64,000 bases of DNA from Anaerobacillus sp. CMMVII (GCF_025377685.1 NZ_JACEHK010000002.1:496001-560000); one strand, 5' to 3'. Shown: positions 18,981 through 28,043, counted from the stretch's first letter. Notes: generated by a model from the letters alone, not told the origin. Translations and numbers: made by a program.

Positions 18981-19433
18981 ATGACATATACTAAAAAGAA
19001 GCTATGGTTGATCATTTTAGCCGCTGTTTTTGCGGGGATCGTTATATCTGTTATCACTGTCGGAACAACAAGTGCTACAACGAAAAGTAGCTTTTGTTTA
19101 AATTGTCATGATGCACCTGAATTTTCATCGAGCATGGCTCAAACGCCTCATGGAAATCTTGAATGCTTAAGCTGTCATGGTGAAGGGTTCGTTAAAGACA
19201 AAATCAATGGTGTTGGCCATCTGATGAGCACAATTACGGGTAAAATGGATCCGAACGCATACCATGAATATGGGGCAGAAGTTGATAGTGAAAAATGTTT
19301 ATCTTGTCACAATATTGAAAATACAAAACGTGATAGCGGTTCTGTAACAATGCATTTAAAGGTTGTCGAAAAAGATATGAGTTGTACACGTTGCCACGAT
19401 ACACTGTTCTTCCATGGACATGGTGTAGAATAA
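18981..19433 (+). CDS. NapC/NrfH-type tetraheme cytochrome c
   Basis: 150 residues with one N-terminal membrane anchor (about residues 8-30) and four CXXCH sites: CLNCH (FCLNCHDAPEF), CLSCH, CLSCH, CTRCH. The layout of anchor, first haem in FCxxCH and then HGNLECLSCH is that of NapC/NirT/NrfH quinol dehydrogenases, which pass electrons from menaquinol to a reductase outside the membrane. Starting three bases after the hexaheme gene, it is the obvious electron donor for it (inference from context). Confidence 0.9.
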   Translation: MTYTKKKLWLIILAAVFAGIVISVITVGTTSATTKSSFCLNCHDAPEFSSSMAQTPHGNLECLSCHGEGFVKDKINGVGHLMSTITGKMDPNAYHEYGAEVDSEKCLSCHNIENTKRDSGSVTMHLKVVEKDMSCTRCHDTLFFHGHGVE

Positions 19434-19448
19434 TACAACGTAAAAAGC

Positions 19449-19483
19449 AAAGGTTGGCCAATTTAGTTGGTCAACCTTTTGTT
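19449..19483. terminator. Bidirectional terminator between the tetraheme gene and the minus-strand gene
   Basis: AAAGGTTGGCC pairs with GGTCAACCTTTT around AATTTAGTT; A- and T-runs flank both sides, fitting the convergent genes. Confidence 0.85.
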
Positions 19484-19505
19484 TATTCTTTGGGCAGTAT
19501 AAAAT

Positions 19506-19973
19506 TTAATACTCCCTTTGAAACTTAATAGCCGGCCCTTCAAATGTAATATTTTTTAATATTTTGAGTTTATTTCTCCGTTTTGACTTTGTGTATTGTT
19601 GTTCGTAATGAGTAGCTATATCTTCGGGAAGTCCCTTTTCCTTAATTTCAGTTTTTAATTCCATTAATAAACTTTGAAAGGCCAAATCAATTTCCTTTTC
19701 TAATTGATTTCCTTTATCGACATAGGAAAAAAGAAGGGGGAGGGTGGCTTTGCCATGCTCCTTTTTAATTACATACTCTCGGTATGCTTCATCAATGAGA
19801 TTGTTGAGTTTGTTAACAGCTTGCATTTCAATCTCTTCAAATCTAGGTAAAAATTTCTCGTTTAGTTCGATTTCTTGTCCATAAGTAAAGACATTTGGGA
19901 ATAGTAAAAAGACTAAGAAAGTTATTGTTATATTTCGCAAAAAGATCACCGTCGCTTTATAATGGTAAAACAT
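19506..19973 (-). CDS. Secreted hypothetical protein
   Basis: 155 residues, family not recognised. The N-terminus has a hydrophobic stretch (about residues 9-30, ending FTYGQE) consistent with a Sec signal peptide; the rest is charged and helical (EKFLPRFEEIEMQAVNKL, ELKTEIKEKGLP). It is convergent with the cytochrome genes and divergent from the GGDEF-EAL gene. No domain evidence for function. Confidence 0.6.
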   Translation of the reverse strand: MFYHYKATVIFLRNITITFLVFLLFPNVFTYGQEIELNEKFLPRFEEIEMQAVNKLNNLIDEAYREYVIKKEHGKATLPLLFSYVDKGNQLEKEIDLAFQSLLMELKTEIKEKGLPEDIATHYEQQYTKSKRRNKLKILKNITFEGPAIKFQREY

Positions 19974-20148
19974 ATCTTTTTAAGTATGAGATGTTACAAG
20001 CCGTTTTATCCAAATAGTGGATAAAAATCTTGATTTGTTCACAATTAGAAGGGTTAGTATGATTTTTTTCATTGATGACAAAGCAAAACAAATATAAAAT
20101 GAATAGTATTAGGTAAGGGGAAGCTTGTCTTCTCGAGGGGGAATAATG

Positions 20149-22326
20149 ATGAGTAAGGAAATTAACATAGCTAGAAATATTACTCCGACAAATCTCGTTT
20201 CCGACTTAAGAAAAGAACTTGTAAAACTACAGTTACAAAATGCTGAGGTTAGTGAGATCTTAGATGAACTAACCAATATTTGTTATGCATTAGACCGCTC
20301 TGCAATTGTTACAATCACTGATCGCCATGGCAATATCTTAAGTGTTAATGATAAATTTTGCGACCTATCTAAATATACTAGAGAAGAGCTTGTAGGGAAA
20401 AACCATAATATTCTTAAATCAGGACACCATACAGAAGATTTTTATAAACATATGTGGAAAACAATTACATCAGGTAATGTATGGGAAGGTGAAGTGAAAA
20501 ACCGTGCCAAAGATGGAAGTGAATATTGGGTCAAAACTGCAATTTTCCCATTAATAGATAAAGATGGAACTCCATATAAATATATTTCAGTTCGTACGGA
20601 TATAACTGAAGGAAAGCTCTATGAAGATAATCTAAGAGAATTACTAAAAGATGATTTTTTACAGGTAATGCAAAGCTTAGATAACTTTGTTTTTAAACTT
20701 AAAAAGTGTTCGGAAAGTAGGTTTGTTTTTACATTAATTGCTGGAAAGCTTGCTAAGGAACTTGGACTCATTGAAGAAGAACATTTAAACAAAGCGATCA
20801 AGGATATCTTTCCAAGTGATATTTATAAAAAATTGTTAACTCCTGCTGAAGAAACATTTAGTGGTTCAACAACTAAGTTTGAAGTGAGGTATAAGAAAAG
20901 GTACTTATTTGTTACTCTCTCTCCATTCTACCGTAATGGATCTGTGAAAGAAATTGTTGGGTCAGTAAGTGATATGACTGACTTGAAAAATTCTGAACTA
21001 ATCGTTGAACATATGGCATATCATGATTCGCTAACAGACTTACCCAATCGCAGAGTATTAGACAAAGATATCTCGCATTTACTAGTTGAGGCAGAAGCAG
21101 TAAATAAACAGGTAGCTGTTCTCTTGATTGATTTAGATCATTTTAAACGGATTAACGATACTCTCGGTCATGCTGTAGGGGATTATATATTAATCATGGC
21201 TGCACACCGCCTACAAAAGTTACACATATCAAAGTATGTCAAAAGGTCAACGTTATACCACCTTGGCGGAGATGAATTTGTTTTTGTCTTATATGATACG
21301 ACAGAAGAAACAGTTCAACAAGTTTGTGAATACTTACTTAGCGTGTTTGAAAGTCCATTTATATATAAACAAGCCGATATTCATTTAACGATTAGTATTG
21401 GTGTAAGTGTTTTTCCATCCACTGGAGAAAGTCCAGAAGATCTAGTGAAAAATTGCGATATTGCGTTATTTGCAGCAAAAGATAAAGGTCGTAATACCTT
21501 TCAATTTTATAATGTTGGTATGGATGAGTCTTTGCTGAAGAAGTTGGAAATTGAAAATGATCTTCGGAAGGCATTAGCACTAGGCGATCAACTACAGCTA
21601 TTTTATCAGCCACAACTTGACCTTCGAAAAAAGGCAGTTGTTGGTTTAGAAGCACTCATTCGGTGGTTTCATCCTGAAAAAGGATATATTCCACCTCTAG
21701 ATTTTATTCAGGTTGCTGAAGACAGTGGGTTAATTATCCCCCTAGGTGTTTGGGTCTTAAAAGAAGCCTGTACACAACTTAAGAAATGGCAAGAGCAAGG
21801 TTTTTCTGATTTGAGAGTTAGTGTAAATATCGCTACTAAACATTTTCAACATCCAAACTTTATAACAGATGTAGCCAGAAACTTGGAAGTTGCACAATTA
21901 TCAAGTCAATCTTTAGAACTTGAAATAACAGAGAATAGTTTAATGGACAGTACGAAAACAACCATCGATACCTTGAAAAAAATTCAAGCCTTAGGTATCC
22001 AAATTGCGATAGATGATTTTGGGACAGGGTACTCATCAATGAGTTACTTGAAGAAATTTCCGATTTCTACTTTGAAAATCGACCAATCTTTTGTTTCGGA
22101 ACTCCCTGAAAATAACGGAGATCGAGCTATTGTATCTTCAATTATTAATTTAGCTCATAATTTAGGCTTACGAGTCGTTGCTGAAGGTGTTGAAAATCAA
22201 GAAGCTTTAGCATATTTGGTAGATGAAAATTGTGATGAAATGCAGGGTTATTTCTTTAGTCGTCCAATCCCTTGTGAAGATGTTAAAACGTTTCTGGAAA
22301 AACATGTTTCAAATACCATGGATTAA
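20149..22326 (+). CDS. PAS-GGDEF-EAL protein (cyclic-di-GMP turnover)
   Basis: A soluble ~725-residue regulator. A PAS domain near residues 40-150 (DRHGNILSVNDKFCDLSKY, EYWVKTAIFPL), a second degenerate PAS-like segment near 170-280, then a diguanylate cyclase domain with intact GGDEF at 373-377 and an EAL phosphodiesterase domain with EAL at 501-503, ENSLMD, IDDFGTGYSS and LKIDQSFV. Both sets of catalytic motifs look intact, so it could make and degrade c-di-GMP. ATG 20149 is favoured by its spacing from GAGGGGG; ATG 20146 is possible. It has no transmembrane segments; the PAS input is unknown. Confidence 0.93.
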   Translation: MSKEINIARNITPTNLVSDLRKELVKLQLQNAEVSEILDELTNICYALDRSAIVTITDRHGNILSVNDKFCDLSKYTREELVGKNHNILKSGHHTEDFYKHMWKTITSGNVWEGEVKNRAKDGSEYWVKTAIFPLIDKDGTPYKYISVRTDITEGKLYEDNLRELLKDDFLQVMQSLDNFVFKLKKCSESRFVFTLIAGKLAKELGLIEEEHLNKAIKDIFPSDIYKKLLTPAEETFSGSTTKFEVRYKKRYLFVTLSPFYRNGSVKEIVGSVSDMTDLKNSELIVEHMAYHDSLTDLPNRRVLDKDISHLLVEAEAVNKQVAVLLIDLDHFKRINDTLGHAVGDYILIMAAHRLQKLHISKYVKRSTLYHLGGDEFVFVLYDTTEETVQQVCEYLLSVFESPFIYKQADIHLTISIGVSVFPSTGESPEDLVKNCDIALFAAKDKGRNTFQFYNVGMDESLLKKLEIENDLRKALALGDQLQLFYQPQLDLRKKAVVGLEALIRWFHPEKGYIPPLDFIQVAEDSGLIIPLGVWVLKEACTQLKKWQEQGFSDLRVSVNIATKHFQHPNFITDVARNLEVAQLSSQSLELEITENSLMDSTKTTIDTLKKIQALGIQIAIDDFGTGYSSMSYLKKFPISTLKIDQSFVSELPENNGDRAIVSSIINLAHNLGLRVVAEGVENQEALAYLVDENCDEMQGYFFSRPIPCEDVKTFLEKHVSNTMD

Positions 22327-22435
22327 TTTTAAAAAAACACTTGATATCTAGTATAGTTTCTTGGTAAGATGAACAAGTCGATTTTTTAATTATTTTGTAG
22401 AAATGATAACTAATAGAAGTTACTTCTAGGATAAG

Positions 22436-22465
22436 TTGACAAACATATTGCTTATTTGGTATAGT
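22436..22465 (+). promoter_or_regulatory. Sigma-A promoter of infC-rpmI-rplT
   Basis: TTGACA (22436-22441) and TATAGT (22460-22465) at 18-base spacing, just upstream of the L20 leader. Confidence 0.8.
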
Positions 22466-22469
22466 AACT

Positions 22470-22608
22470 TAGTGAATAAAATATTGGAACCAATGCAAGA
22501 AGAAGCGCCCGCTTCTCACCTGGCTGACTACATGAGTTTGCAGGTTACTTTAGTTGATTACAAATCAATATAGGTGTGGGCGTAATATGCGTCTACACCT
22601 TTTTTATT
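22470..22608 (+). ncRNA. L20 leader (autoregulatory leader of the infC operon)
   Basis: The leader between the promoter and infC ends with a terminator, AGGTGTGGGC...GTCTACACCT plus T-run (22572-22607). It contains GAAGAAGCGCCCGCTTCTC, as expected of the Firmicute L20 leader, in which ribosomal protein L20 binding favours termination. Recognised by position and layout rather than a covariance search. Confidence 0.8.
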
Positions 22609-22741
22609 TGGAAAAGACAGTCAATCTTCCAAATGAGAACGTCGTTTATTCCATTGCATGGATCCTTAACTACAATTCAACTAAGTATATTAATGCTTTA
22701 GTAAGTAAAGTTTTTCTAAAAAACCATGGAGGTGGCTAGTT

Positions 22742-23257
22742 ATTAGTAAAGACATGTTAGTCAATGAGGGTATTCGTGCCCGAGAAGTTCGTCTTATTGG
22801 CCCTAACGGAGATCAAATTGGGGTAAAGACAAGACAAGAAGCTTTAGAAATGGCTCAAAATGCAAACCTTGACTTAGTTATGGTTGCACCTGCTGCTAAA
22901 CCGCCAGTATGTCGGATAATGGACTTTGGTAAGTTTAGATATGAACAGCAAAAGAAAGATAAAGAAGCTCGTAAAAATCAAAAGATTATTACAACGAAAG
23001 AGGTTCGCTTGAGCCCTACGATTGAGTTGAATGATTTTAACACCAAGCTTCGTAACGCTAGAAAGTTTCTTGAAAAAGGAGATAAAGTAAAAGCAGCGAT
23101 TCGTTTCCGTGGTCGTGCCATTACTCATTCTCAGATCGGTAAAGTTGTGTTAGAGCGTTTGGCAAAAGAATGTGAAGACATTGCAACGATCGAATCGGCT
23201 CCGAAAATGGAAGGCCGAAGCATGTTCTTAATTTTAGCTCCAAAGGCTGAGAAATAA
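22742..23257 (+). CDS. infC: Translation initiation factor IF-3 (ATT start)
   Basis: 171 residues. Begins [21 protein letters not shown], the standard IF-3 start; both domains are complete ([18 protein letters not shown] linker, then [15 protein letters not shown]). The start codon is ATT 22742-22744: GGAGGTGG lies six bases before it, and the SKD residues before the first ATG (22754) are conserved in relatives. A rare start discriminated by IF-3 itself is the known basis for autoregulation of infC. First gene of infC-rpmI-rplT. Confidence 0.96.
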   Translation: MSKDMLVNEGIRAREVRLIGPNGDQIGVKTRQEALEMAQNANLDLVMVAPAAKPPVCRIMDFGKFRYEQQKKDKEARKNQKIITTKEVRLSPTIELNDFNTKLRNARKFLEKGDKVKAAIRFRGRAITHSQIGKVVLERLAKECEDIATIESAPKMEGRSMFLILAPKAEK

Positions 23258-23309
23258 GTTTAGAACATGAGATTTTAAATAGTAGTAATGAATAAGGGAG
23301 GATTTACCG

Positions 23310-23510
23310 ATGCCTAAAATGAAAACTCACCGTGGTGCGGCAAAACGTTTTAAGAAAACAGGCTCTGGAAAGCTTAAGCGCTCGCATGCATACACAAGTC
23401 ACTTATTTGCAAACAAATCAACAAAAGCAAAACGTAAGCTTCGTAAAGCCGCTATTGTTTCTAGTGGAGACTACAAACGTATTCGTGAAATGTTAACGTA
23501 CAAAAAATAA
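23310..23510 (+). CDS. rpmI: 50S ribosomal protein L35
   Basis: 66 residues, very basic, beginning [20 protein letters not shown], the L35 signature, with AKRKLRK in the second half. GGGAGG precedes the ATG. Middle gene of the infC operon. Confidence 0.97.
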   Translation: MPKMKTHRGAAKRFKKTGSGKLKRSHAYTSHLFANKSTKAKRKLRKAAIVSSGDYKRIREMLTYKK

Positions 23511-23556
23511 TTGATTATTTTCAACATAAAGTTGAGAATTTGAGGAGGGAAACACG

Positions 23557-23910
23557 ATGCCAAGAGTAAAAGGCGGTTATGTCGCTCGTCGTCGTCGTAA
23601 GAAAGTATTAAAGTTAGCAAAAGGTTATCATGGTTCAAAACATAGATTGTTTAAAACAGCACAAGTTCAAGTAATGAAATCATTACTTTATGCTTACCGT
23701 GATCGTCGTCAAAAGAAGCGTGACTTCCGTAAGCTTTGGATCACTCGTATCAACGCAGCTGCTCGCATCAACGGACTTTCATACAGCCGTTTAATGCATG
23801 GATTAAAAGTTGCTGGTATTGACGTGAACCGTAAAATGCTTGCTGACTTAGCTATTAACGATGAAAACGCATTTGCTGAATTAGCAGCAAAAGCAAAAGC
23901 AAGTCTATAA
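23557..23910 (+). CDS. rplT: 50S ribosomal protein L20
   Basis: 117 residues, beginning [18 protein letters not shown]; contains [12 protein letters not shown] and [19 protein letters not shown], all typical of L20, an early 23S rRNA assembly protein and the repressor of this operon through the L20 leader. GAGGAGGG precedes the ATG. Confidence 0.98.
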   Translation: MPRVKGGYVARRRRKKVLKLAKGYHGSKHRLFKTAQVQVMKSLLYAYRDRRQKKRDFRKLWITRINAAARINGLSYSRLMHGLKVAGIDVNRKMLADLAINDENAFAELAAKAKASL

Positions 23911-23918
23911 ATAAATTG

Positions 23919-23953
23919 AAAAGTCACTCTCATGTATGAGGGTGACTTTTTTT
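23919..23953 (+). terminator. Terminator after rplT
   Basis: AAAAGTCACTCTCAT pairs with ATGAGGGTGACTTTT around GT, with seven T. Confidence 0.9.
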
Positions 23954-24042
23954 ACAGTTTAGAGTGTACAGTTTAAAGTGTGAGTTATAAAAGAAGCTGA
24001 GAAGCTCCTGTATAACGATAAACTTTACACTCAAAACTATAA
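23954..24042. repeat. Family A heptad-arm hairpin, copy 3 (degenerate apex)
   Basis: Left arm CAGTTTAGAGTGTACAG and AAAGTGTGAG; right arm ATAAACTTTACACTC and AAAACTATAA. The apex is AAGCTGAGAAGCTCC instead of the usual palindrome. It starts directly at the end of the rplT terminator. Confidence 0.7.
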
Positions 24043-24064
24043 AATGAAGAAAGTAGGTTTTAGA

Positions 24065-24328
24065 GTGACAATCGAAGTACTAGTTGCATATGCTTTCTTG
24101 ATTAATATTTTTTCTTTTATATCTATGTATGTGGACAAACAAAAAGCAATAAAAGGTCAGTGGCGTATTGCTGAGAAAAACTTTTTTATCATGGCAATTG
24201 CCGGTGGGAGTCTTGGAATTTTCTTAGCCATGAGGTCATTTCGGCATAAAACAAAACATGTAACATTTAAAGTCGGGATCCCATTGATCTTTTTAATCCA
24301 AATTGTCCTCATTGGTTATTATCTTTGA
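24065..24328 (+). CDS. ysdA: DUF1294 membrane protein YsdA
   Basis: A small membrane protein, about 87 residues. DKQKAIKGQWRIAEK followed by a hydrophobic GGSLGIFLAM and FRHKTKH is the DUF1294 pattern. GTG 24065 has AAGTAGG seven bases upstream and is preferred; ATG 24044, seven codons earlier, has no SD and lies at the edge of the hairpin repeat. Follows rplT as in B. subtilis. Function unknown. Confidence 0.85.
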   Translation: MTIEVLVAYAFLINIFSFISMYVDKQKAIKGQWRIAEKNFFIMAIAGGSLGIFLAMRSFRHKTKHVTFKVGIPLIFLIQIVLIGYYL

Positions 24329-24395
24329 AATAATTTCATAATGGTTATAAGAGGTGTGTTTTTCGAAACAAGCCATTATAGAGAGGAGGGAACTC

Positions 24396-24980
24396 ATGAT
24401 TGACCACTTATCAGAAGCCATTCCAGTCTATATCGAACAAAGCGGAATTCTAGCACCGATATTATTTATTTTATTTCATTTAATACGTCCATTACTGTTT
24501 CTTCCTGTGATTTTTGTTTGTATGGTCGGCGGATATTTATTTGGAGTTTTTTATGGTTCGATTTTTTCGGTAGTTGGTTTAACATTAATGTGTATTATAT
24601 TTTATTTCATCGCAAAAAAGTTCCCAAACTTTCTTTCGAAATTTGCGAAAATGAATAAAAAAATGCTTAAAAAAGGTCCATTAACGATGAATCAGATCAT
24701 GGTTCTCAGAATAGTACCTTTTGCTCACTTTCATTTGTTGTCACTTTATGTCATGGAACAAACTAGTACTTTTAAGGAATATGCGAAGTATTCATTTTTA
24801 GGTGTAATTTTGCCCTCGATTATATTTACTAGTTTTGGACAAATGATCATTGACTTACCGCTATTTTATTCAATAGTACTTTTATTATTTTTATCAGTCG
24901 TTTTCTTTGGTGTAAGAAGAAAAACTGTTGAAAAGCAATCGAATATCCAGTGGAAAAACTTTTTTAAGGCTAGCTCTTAA
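24396..24980 (+). CDS. TVP38/TMEM64 (VTT-domain) membrane protein
   Basis: 194 residues, several transmembrane helices. VGGYLFGVFYGSIFSVVG and LRIVPFAHFHLLSLYVME with a preceding amphipathic loop are in the pattern of the VTT/DedA-like superfamily, whose members include lipid scramblases and transporters. ATG 24396 follows GAGGAGGG; a longer frame upstream lacks an SD. Substrate not inferable. Confidence 0.78.
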   Translation: MIDHLSEAIPVYIEQSGILAPILFILFHLIRPLLFLPVIFVCMVGGYLFGVFYGSIFSVVGLTLMCIIFYFIAKKFPNFLSKFAKMNKKMLKKGPLTMNQIMVLRIVPFAHFHLLSLYVMEQTSTFKEYAKYSFLGVILPSIIFTSFGQMIIDLPLFYSIVLLLFLSVVFFGVRRKTVEKQSNIQWKNFFKASS

Positions 24981-25004
24981 CATATACCAAAAAGAAAAGC
25001 AAAC

Positions 25005-25048
25005 AAAAAGGCTGTAAATGTCCTAGACGACGTTTACAGCCCTTTTTA
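25005..25048 (+). terminator. Terminator after the VTT-domain gene
   Basis: AAAAAGGCTGTAAA pairs with TTTACAGCC, followed by CTTTTTATT. Confidence 0.8.
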
Positions 25049-25089
25049 TTAGAGAAGAATGGCAAACATATAACATTTTTAGGATTTGA

Positions 25090-25138
25090 TATCTAGATTT
25101 ATTTAGCGCCCAGCCTAAAGCGGGTGCTAGATTTTTCT
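25090..25138. terminator. Hairpin at the 3' end of ysdB (possible terminator)
   Basis: ATCTAG and TAGCGCCC pair with CGGGTGCTA and CTAGAT, followed by TTTTTCTT. It may be a reduced family B element, as it keeps AGCGCCCAGCC. It abuts the ysdB stop. Confidence 0.5.
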
Positions 25139-25140
25139 TA

Positions 25141-25533
25141 TTACCGAAGTAATAAATCTTTTATTGGACTTTTCCAAGTTATAGATGCATTAGGGTAGGC
25201 TAATAAGATTTCTTTCTCAATAAAATAAAAGTCTTCCTTGTTTAACCCTTGTAATTTATCCGTATTTTTTGCCCAGACTTGAATCGTCACAACTTCGAAG
25301 GCATTGTCAGTGGTACCTAGATATTTTTCACCTTCAAAAAGGACACCACGGTAGGTGATCAAGAAGTTTTTTCTGACATTTAGCTTATCATCCAAAAAGA
25401 AAAATAGTTTCTTTTCGTGTGCTAATTCCAGCTTCCGTTTTGGGTTTACAAAATATTTAATCGCGCTATATGCTAAAATAAAGAAGGCTATTAAAATTAA
25501 TATTCGAAAAAGGAAAACGGCCATGACAATCAC
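25141..25533 (-). CDS. ysdB: YsdB family protein
   Basis: 130 residues with one N-terminal membrane helix, then KRKLELAHEKKLFFFLDDKLNVRKNF (in part) and TYRGVLFEGEKYLGTTD, which match B. subtilis YsdB, a protein linked to the sigma-W regulon. It lies on the minus strand between ysdA and ysdC relatives. No catalytic motif seen. Confidence 0.85.
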   Translation of the reverse strand: MIVMAVFLFRILILIAFFILAYSAIKYFVNPKRKLELAHEKKLFFFLDDKLNVRKNFLITYRGVLFEGEKYLGTTDNAFEVVTIQVWAKNTDKLQGLNKEDFYFIEKEILLAYPNASITWKSPIKDLLLR

Positions 25534-25655
25534 TCCTAATACTTTATCTTTAGTATAATATTTTATGTTAATAGTACAAAAATACTTATCTAATATTTAC
25601 TACGTTTATTACTAAAAAAAGGTTTCAAATATTTAATTCAAGGAAGTGTGTTTTT

Positions 25656-26140
25656 ATGAATTTAAGAAGAATGATACAAATGCAAACAGAACTTGATCAT
25701 CGGATCAGACAAGAACACCATTTAGCAAACGTAAATTTACTCGACAAAAAAATCTTGGCTTTTCAAATAGAGCTTGGAGAATTAGCAAATGAAACTAGAT
25801 GTTTTAAATATTGGAGTGTTAAGCCTATTAGCAGTAAGAAAGTAATTTTGGAGGAGTATGTAGATGGGGTTCATTTTTATTATCCATTGGAATTGATTTA
25901 GATGCCACTGATTTAAGTTTTGTGAAATTGGAAAGCGATTTAAACTTAACTCAGCAATTTAGTATCTTATTTCAGCTTAGTGGTCAATTAGCTAAAACAA
26001 AGGATACTGAAGATTTTAGGGCCCTCTTTACACAATACCTACATTTAGGAAATCTCTTGGATTTAACACTAACAGAAATAGAGGAAGCCTATATCGGGAA
26101 AAATGAAGTAAACCATCAACGCCAAGATCAGGGATATTAA
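25656..26140 (+). CDS. dUTP diphosphatase, dimeric all-alpha type (frameshifted here)
   Basis: About 161 residues when repaired; hydrolyses dUTP to dUMP and PPi. Recognised by QTELDHRI, ELGELANETRCFKYWS (the metal-binding Glu cluster) and ILEEYVDGVHF, the dUTPase_2 (MazG-like) signature rather than the beta-trimeric type. One T is missing in the T-run at about 25876-25880: restoring it gives VHFLLSIGIDLDATDLSF and joins the second half (FSILFQLSGQLAK), which ends at 26140. Start ATG 25656 follows AAGGAAGTG. It lies just upstream of the M42 peptidase gene. Confidence 0.88.
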
Positions 26141-26248
26141 ATTGGTTTGTATGCTAGCTACGCAAATTTTATGGTTTTGTTTGAGAAAAATTTCGAGTAT
26201 CGTTATAATTGTTTAGAATACATAATATTTAGTAGGGGGTTTTTACAT

Positions 26249-27325
26249 ATGGATGAGACATTAATGATGCTAAAAGCATTAACAGATGCAAATGGAATTC
26301 CTGGAAATGAAAAGGAACCACGTGATGTTATGAAAAAGTATATTGAACCATTTGCCGATGAAGTTACCCAAGATCACCTTGGTAGTTTGATTGCCAAAAA
26401 AACTGGGACTTCAGCCGAGCCTAAAATTATGGTAGCAGGTCACTTAGATGAAATCGGTTTTATGGTAACGAGTATTGATGATAAGGGATTTGTTCGCTTC
26501 CAAACAGTTGGTGGTTGGTGGGGACAGGTAATGTTAGCACAGCGAGTGACAATTATGACTCGCAATGGATATGTTCCTGGAGTAATTGGTTCAAAACCAC
26601 CACATATTTTACCTCCGGAAGCACGCAAAAAACCAGTTGAAATTAAAGATATGTTTATTGATATCGGAGCTTCAAGTAAAGAAGAAGCAATGGAATTTGG
26701 TCTTCGTCCAGGAGATGCAATTGTTCCTGTTTGTGAATTCACCGTAATGAAAAACGAGAAAATGTTAATGGCCAAAGCATGGGATAATCGTATCGGATGT
26801 GCAATTGCTATTGAAGTTCTTCGACAGTTAAAGGATGTAGATCATCCTAACACAGTCTATGGTGTAGGCACAGTGCAAGAAGAAGTTGGTCTTCGTGGTG
26901 CCCGTACATCTGCTAACTTTATTCAACCAGACATTGGCTTTGCTGTAGATGTAGGTATTGCTGGGGATACACCAGGAGTTACCGACAAGGAAGCATTAGC
27001 AAAAATGGGTAATGGGCCACAGATTATTATGTATGATGCTTCAATGGTATCTCATAAAGGGCTACGCGATTTTGTTACTGATACTGCTGATGCTGCAGGA
27101 ATCCCATACCAATTTGATTATGTAGCAGGTGGTGGAACAGATGCAGGTGCAATTCACCTAACTGCAAATGGTGCTCCAGCCCTAGCGATTACAATTGCAA
27201 CACGCTATATCCATAGTCACGCTGCAATGTTACACAGAGATGACTTTGAGAACGCTGTAAAGTTAATTGTGGAAGTAATTAAGAAATTAGATAAGGACAC
27301 AGTGGCGAAGATTACATTTGATTAA
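26249..27325 (+). CDS. ysdC: M42 family metallopeptidase YsdC
   Basis: A 358-residue glutamyl-aminopeptidase-like (older annotation: endoglucanase M) enzyme. Metal-site motifs: [29 protein letters not shown] with the catalytic Glu pair, [13 protein letters not shown] and the C-terminal [11 protein letters not shown] 26249 after TAGGGGG gives [21 protein letters not shown]; the upstream extension is not conserved in kind. Probably a cytosolic oligomeric aminopeptidase with two metal ions. Confidence 0.93.
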   Translation: MDETLMMLKALTDANGIPGNEKEPRDVMKKYIEPFADEVTQDHLGSLIAKKTGTSAEPKIMVAGHLDEIGFMVTSIDDKGFVRFQTVGGWWGQVMLAQRVTIMTRNGYVPGVIGSKPPHILPPEARKKPVEIKDMFIDIGASSKEEAMEFGLRPGDAIVPVCEFTVMKNEKMLMAKAWDNRIGCAIAIEVLRQLKDVDHPNTVYGVGTVQEEVGLRGARTSANFIQPDIGFAVDVGIAGDTPGVTDKEALAKMGNGPQIIMYDASMVSHKGLRDFVTDTADAAGIPYQFDYVAGGGTDAGAIHLTANGAPALAITIATRYIHSHAAMLHRDDFENAVKLIVEVIKKLDKDTVAKITFD

Positions 27326-27331
27326 TAGGTG

Positions 27332-27401
27332 AGTGAATTTCATCATTACCTTAATCGAGCTAAGAACTTAGTAGCGATAATAATAAATTATGAAATTCAC
27401 T
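27332..27401 (+). repeat. 12-bp inverted repeat after ysdC
   Basis: AGTGAATTTCAT (27332-27343) and ATGAAATTCACT (27390-27401) are perfect complements separated by 46 bases, just after the ysdC stop. No T-run. Purpose unknown. Confidence 0.5.
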
Positions 27402-27416
27402 GAGGTATACTAAAAA

Positions 27417-27441
27417 AACGTTCAAGTGAGCGTTTTTTTTT
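27417..27441 (+). terminator. Terminator after ysdC
   Basis: AACGTTCA pairs with TGAGCGTT (one G-U pair) around AG, followed by a long T-run. Confidence 0.75.
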
Positions 27442-27551
27442 AGCTTCTATGGAGAGTTAGATAATAAGTGAAAAAATCTTACAAAATGACTGATAGATAT
27501 TCATAGCGCATTTAAAATAAAAATACTATCCAAGATTGGGGCGGTGCTGAT

Positions 27552-27688
27552 ATGAAAAAGATGCTGTGAAGTTAGCTACAGAAATTGTTCGCCTCGATCT
27601 TATGAGAGATGAATTATTAGAGGAATTGATAGTTCTAGCTGGAAATGAGGCTTTTGAGCTATTAAGAAAAATACAAAATAGTCAATGA
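27552..27688 (+). CDS. Small hypothetical protein (frameshifted near start)
   Basis: Reads ATGAAAAAGATGC; adding one A gives MKKDAVKLATEIVRLDLMRD and an uninterrupted 45-residue, mostly helical acidic protein ending LLRKIQNSQ. Without the added base it stops after five codons. The upstream GGGCGGTG is a weak SD. The same lost-A pattern as in neighbouring genes supports a real gene. Family not recognised. Confidence 0.5.
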
Positions 27689-27712
27689 GTGTGTTGTGTA
27701 ACAATAATCTAA

Positions 27713-27742
27713 GAAAAAGCGATCCATTATGGACCGCTTTTT
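27713..27742. terminator. Bidirectional terminator before sspI
   Basis: AAAAAGCG and TCC pair with GGA and CGCTTTTT around ATTAT; serves the convergent small gene and sspI. Confidence 0.8.
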
Positions 27743-27744
27743 CT

Positions 27745-27954
27745 TTACCTTTGTAAACCTTGAGAGATTGATGAAATTACTTGTTGTCTGCTTTGTTCAT
27801 CTGCTTGTCTCCAGTATACTTCAAAAAGTACACCTAAACCTGGAAGCATTTTCTCTTCGCCACTTTGCATGGCATCATCAATTGTTGCTTTTACATCGTC
27901 TTCAGTACTATTAGCGACATTTGCTAAAATTGCACCACGTAAATTAAATCCCAT
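27745..27954 (-). CDS. sspI: Small acid-soluble spore protein I
   Basis: 69 residues. MGFNLRGAILANV followed by DDAMQSGEEKMLPGLGVLFE is the SspI family signature. Minor SASPs are made in the forespore and held in the spore core. Minus strand, divergent from ysgA, as in relatives. AAAGGAGTGG lies upstream of the ATG on the minus strand. Confidence 0.95.
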   Translation of the reverse strand: MGFNLRGAILANVANSTEDDVKATIDDAMQSGEEKMLPGLGVLFEVYWRQADEQSRQQVISSISQGLQR

Positions 27955-28043
27955 TGTTGGCCACTCCTTTTATGGTAAAATAAAAAAATAATCAGAGCCA
28001 ATTGGCAGTTCTGTTATAGTATGACAACAATTGGACGAAAATA

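Noticed and set aside
17504-19433. Assignment of the cytochrome pair as NrfA-NrfH nitrite reductase
   Set aside because: NrfA needs a CXXCK haem and five haems; the large protein has six CXXCH and none with Lys.
22554-22739. 61-codon frame before infC
   Set aside because: It runs through the L20 leader terminator and has no SD; it is leader RNA.
27332-27401. 12-bp inverted repeat after ysdC as an attachment site
   Set aside because: No integrase or mobile cargo lies nearby and there is no second copy; kept only as an unexplained inverted repeat.
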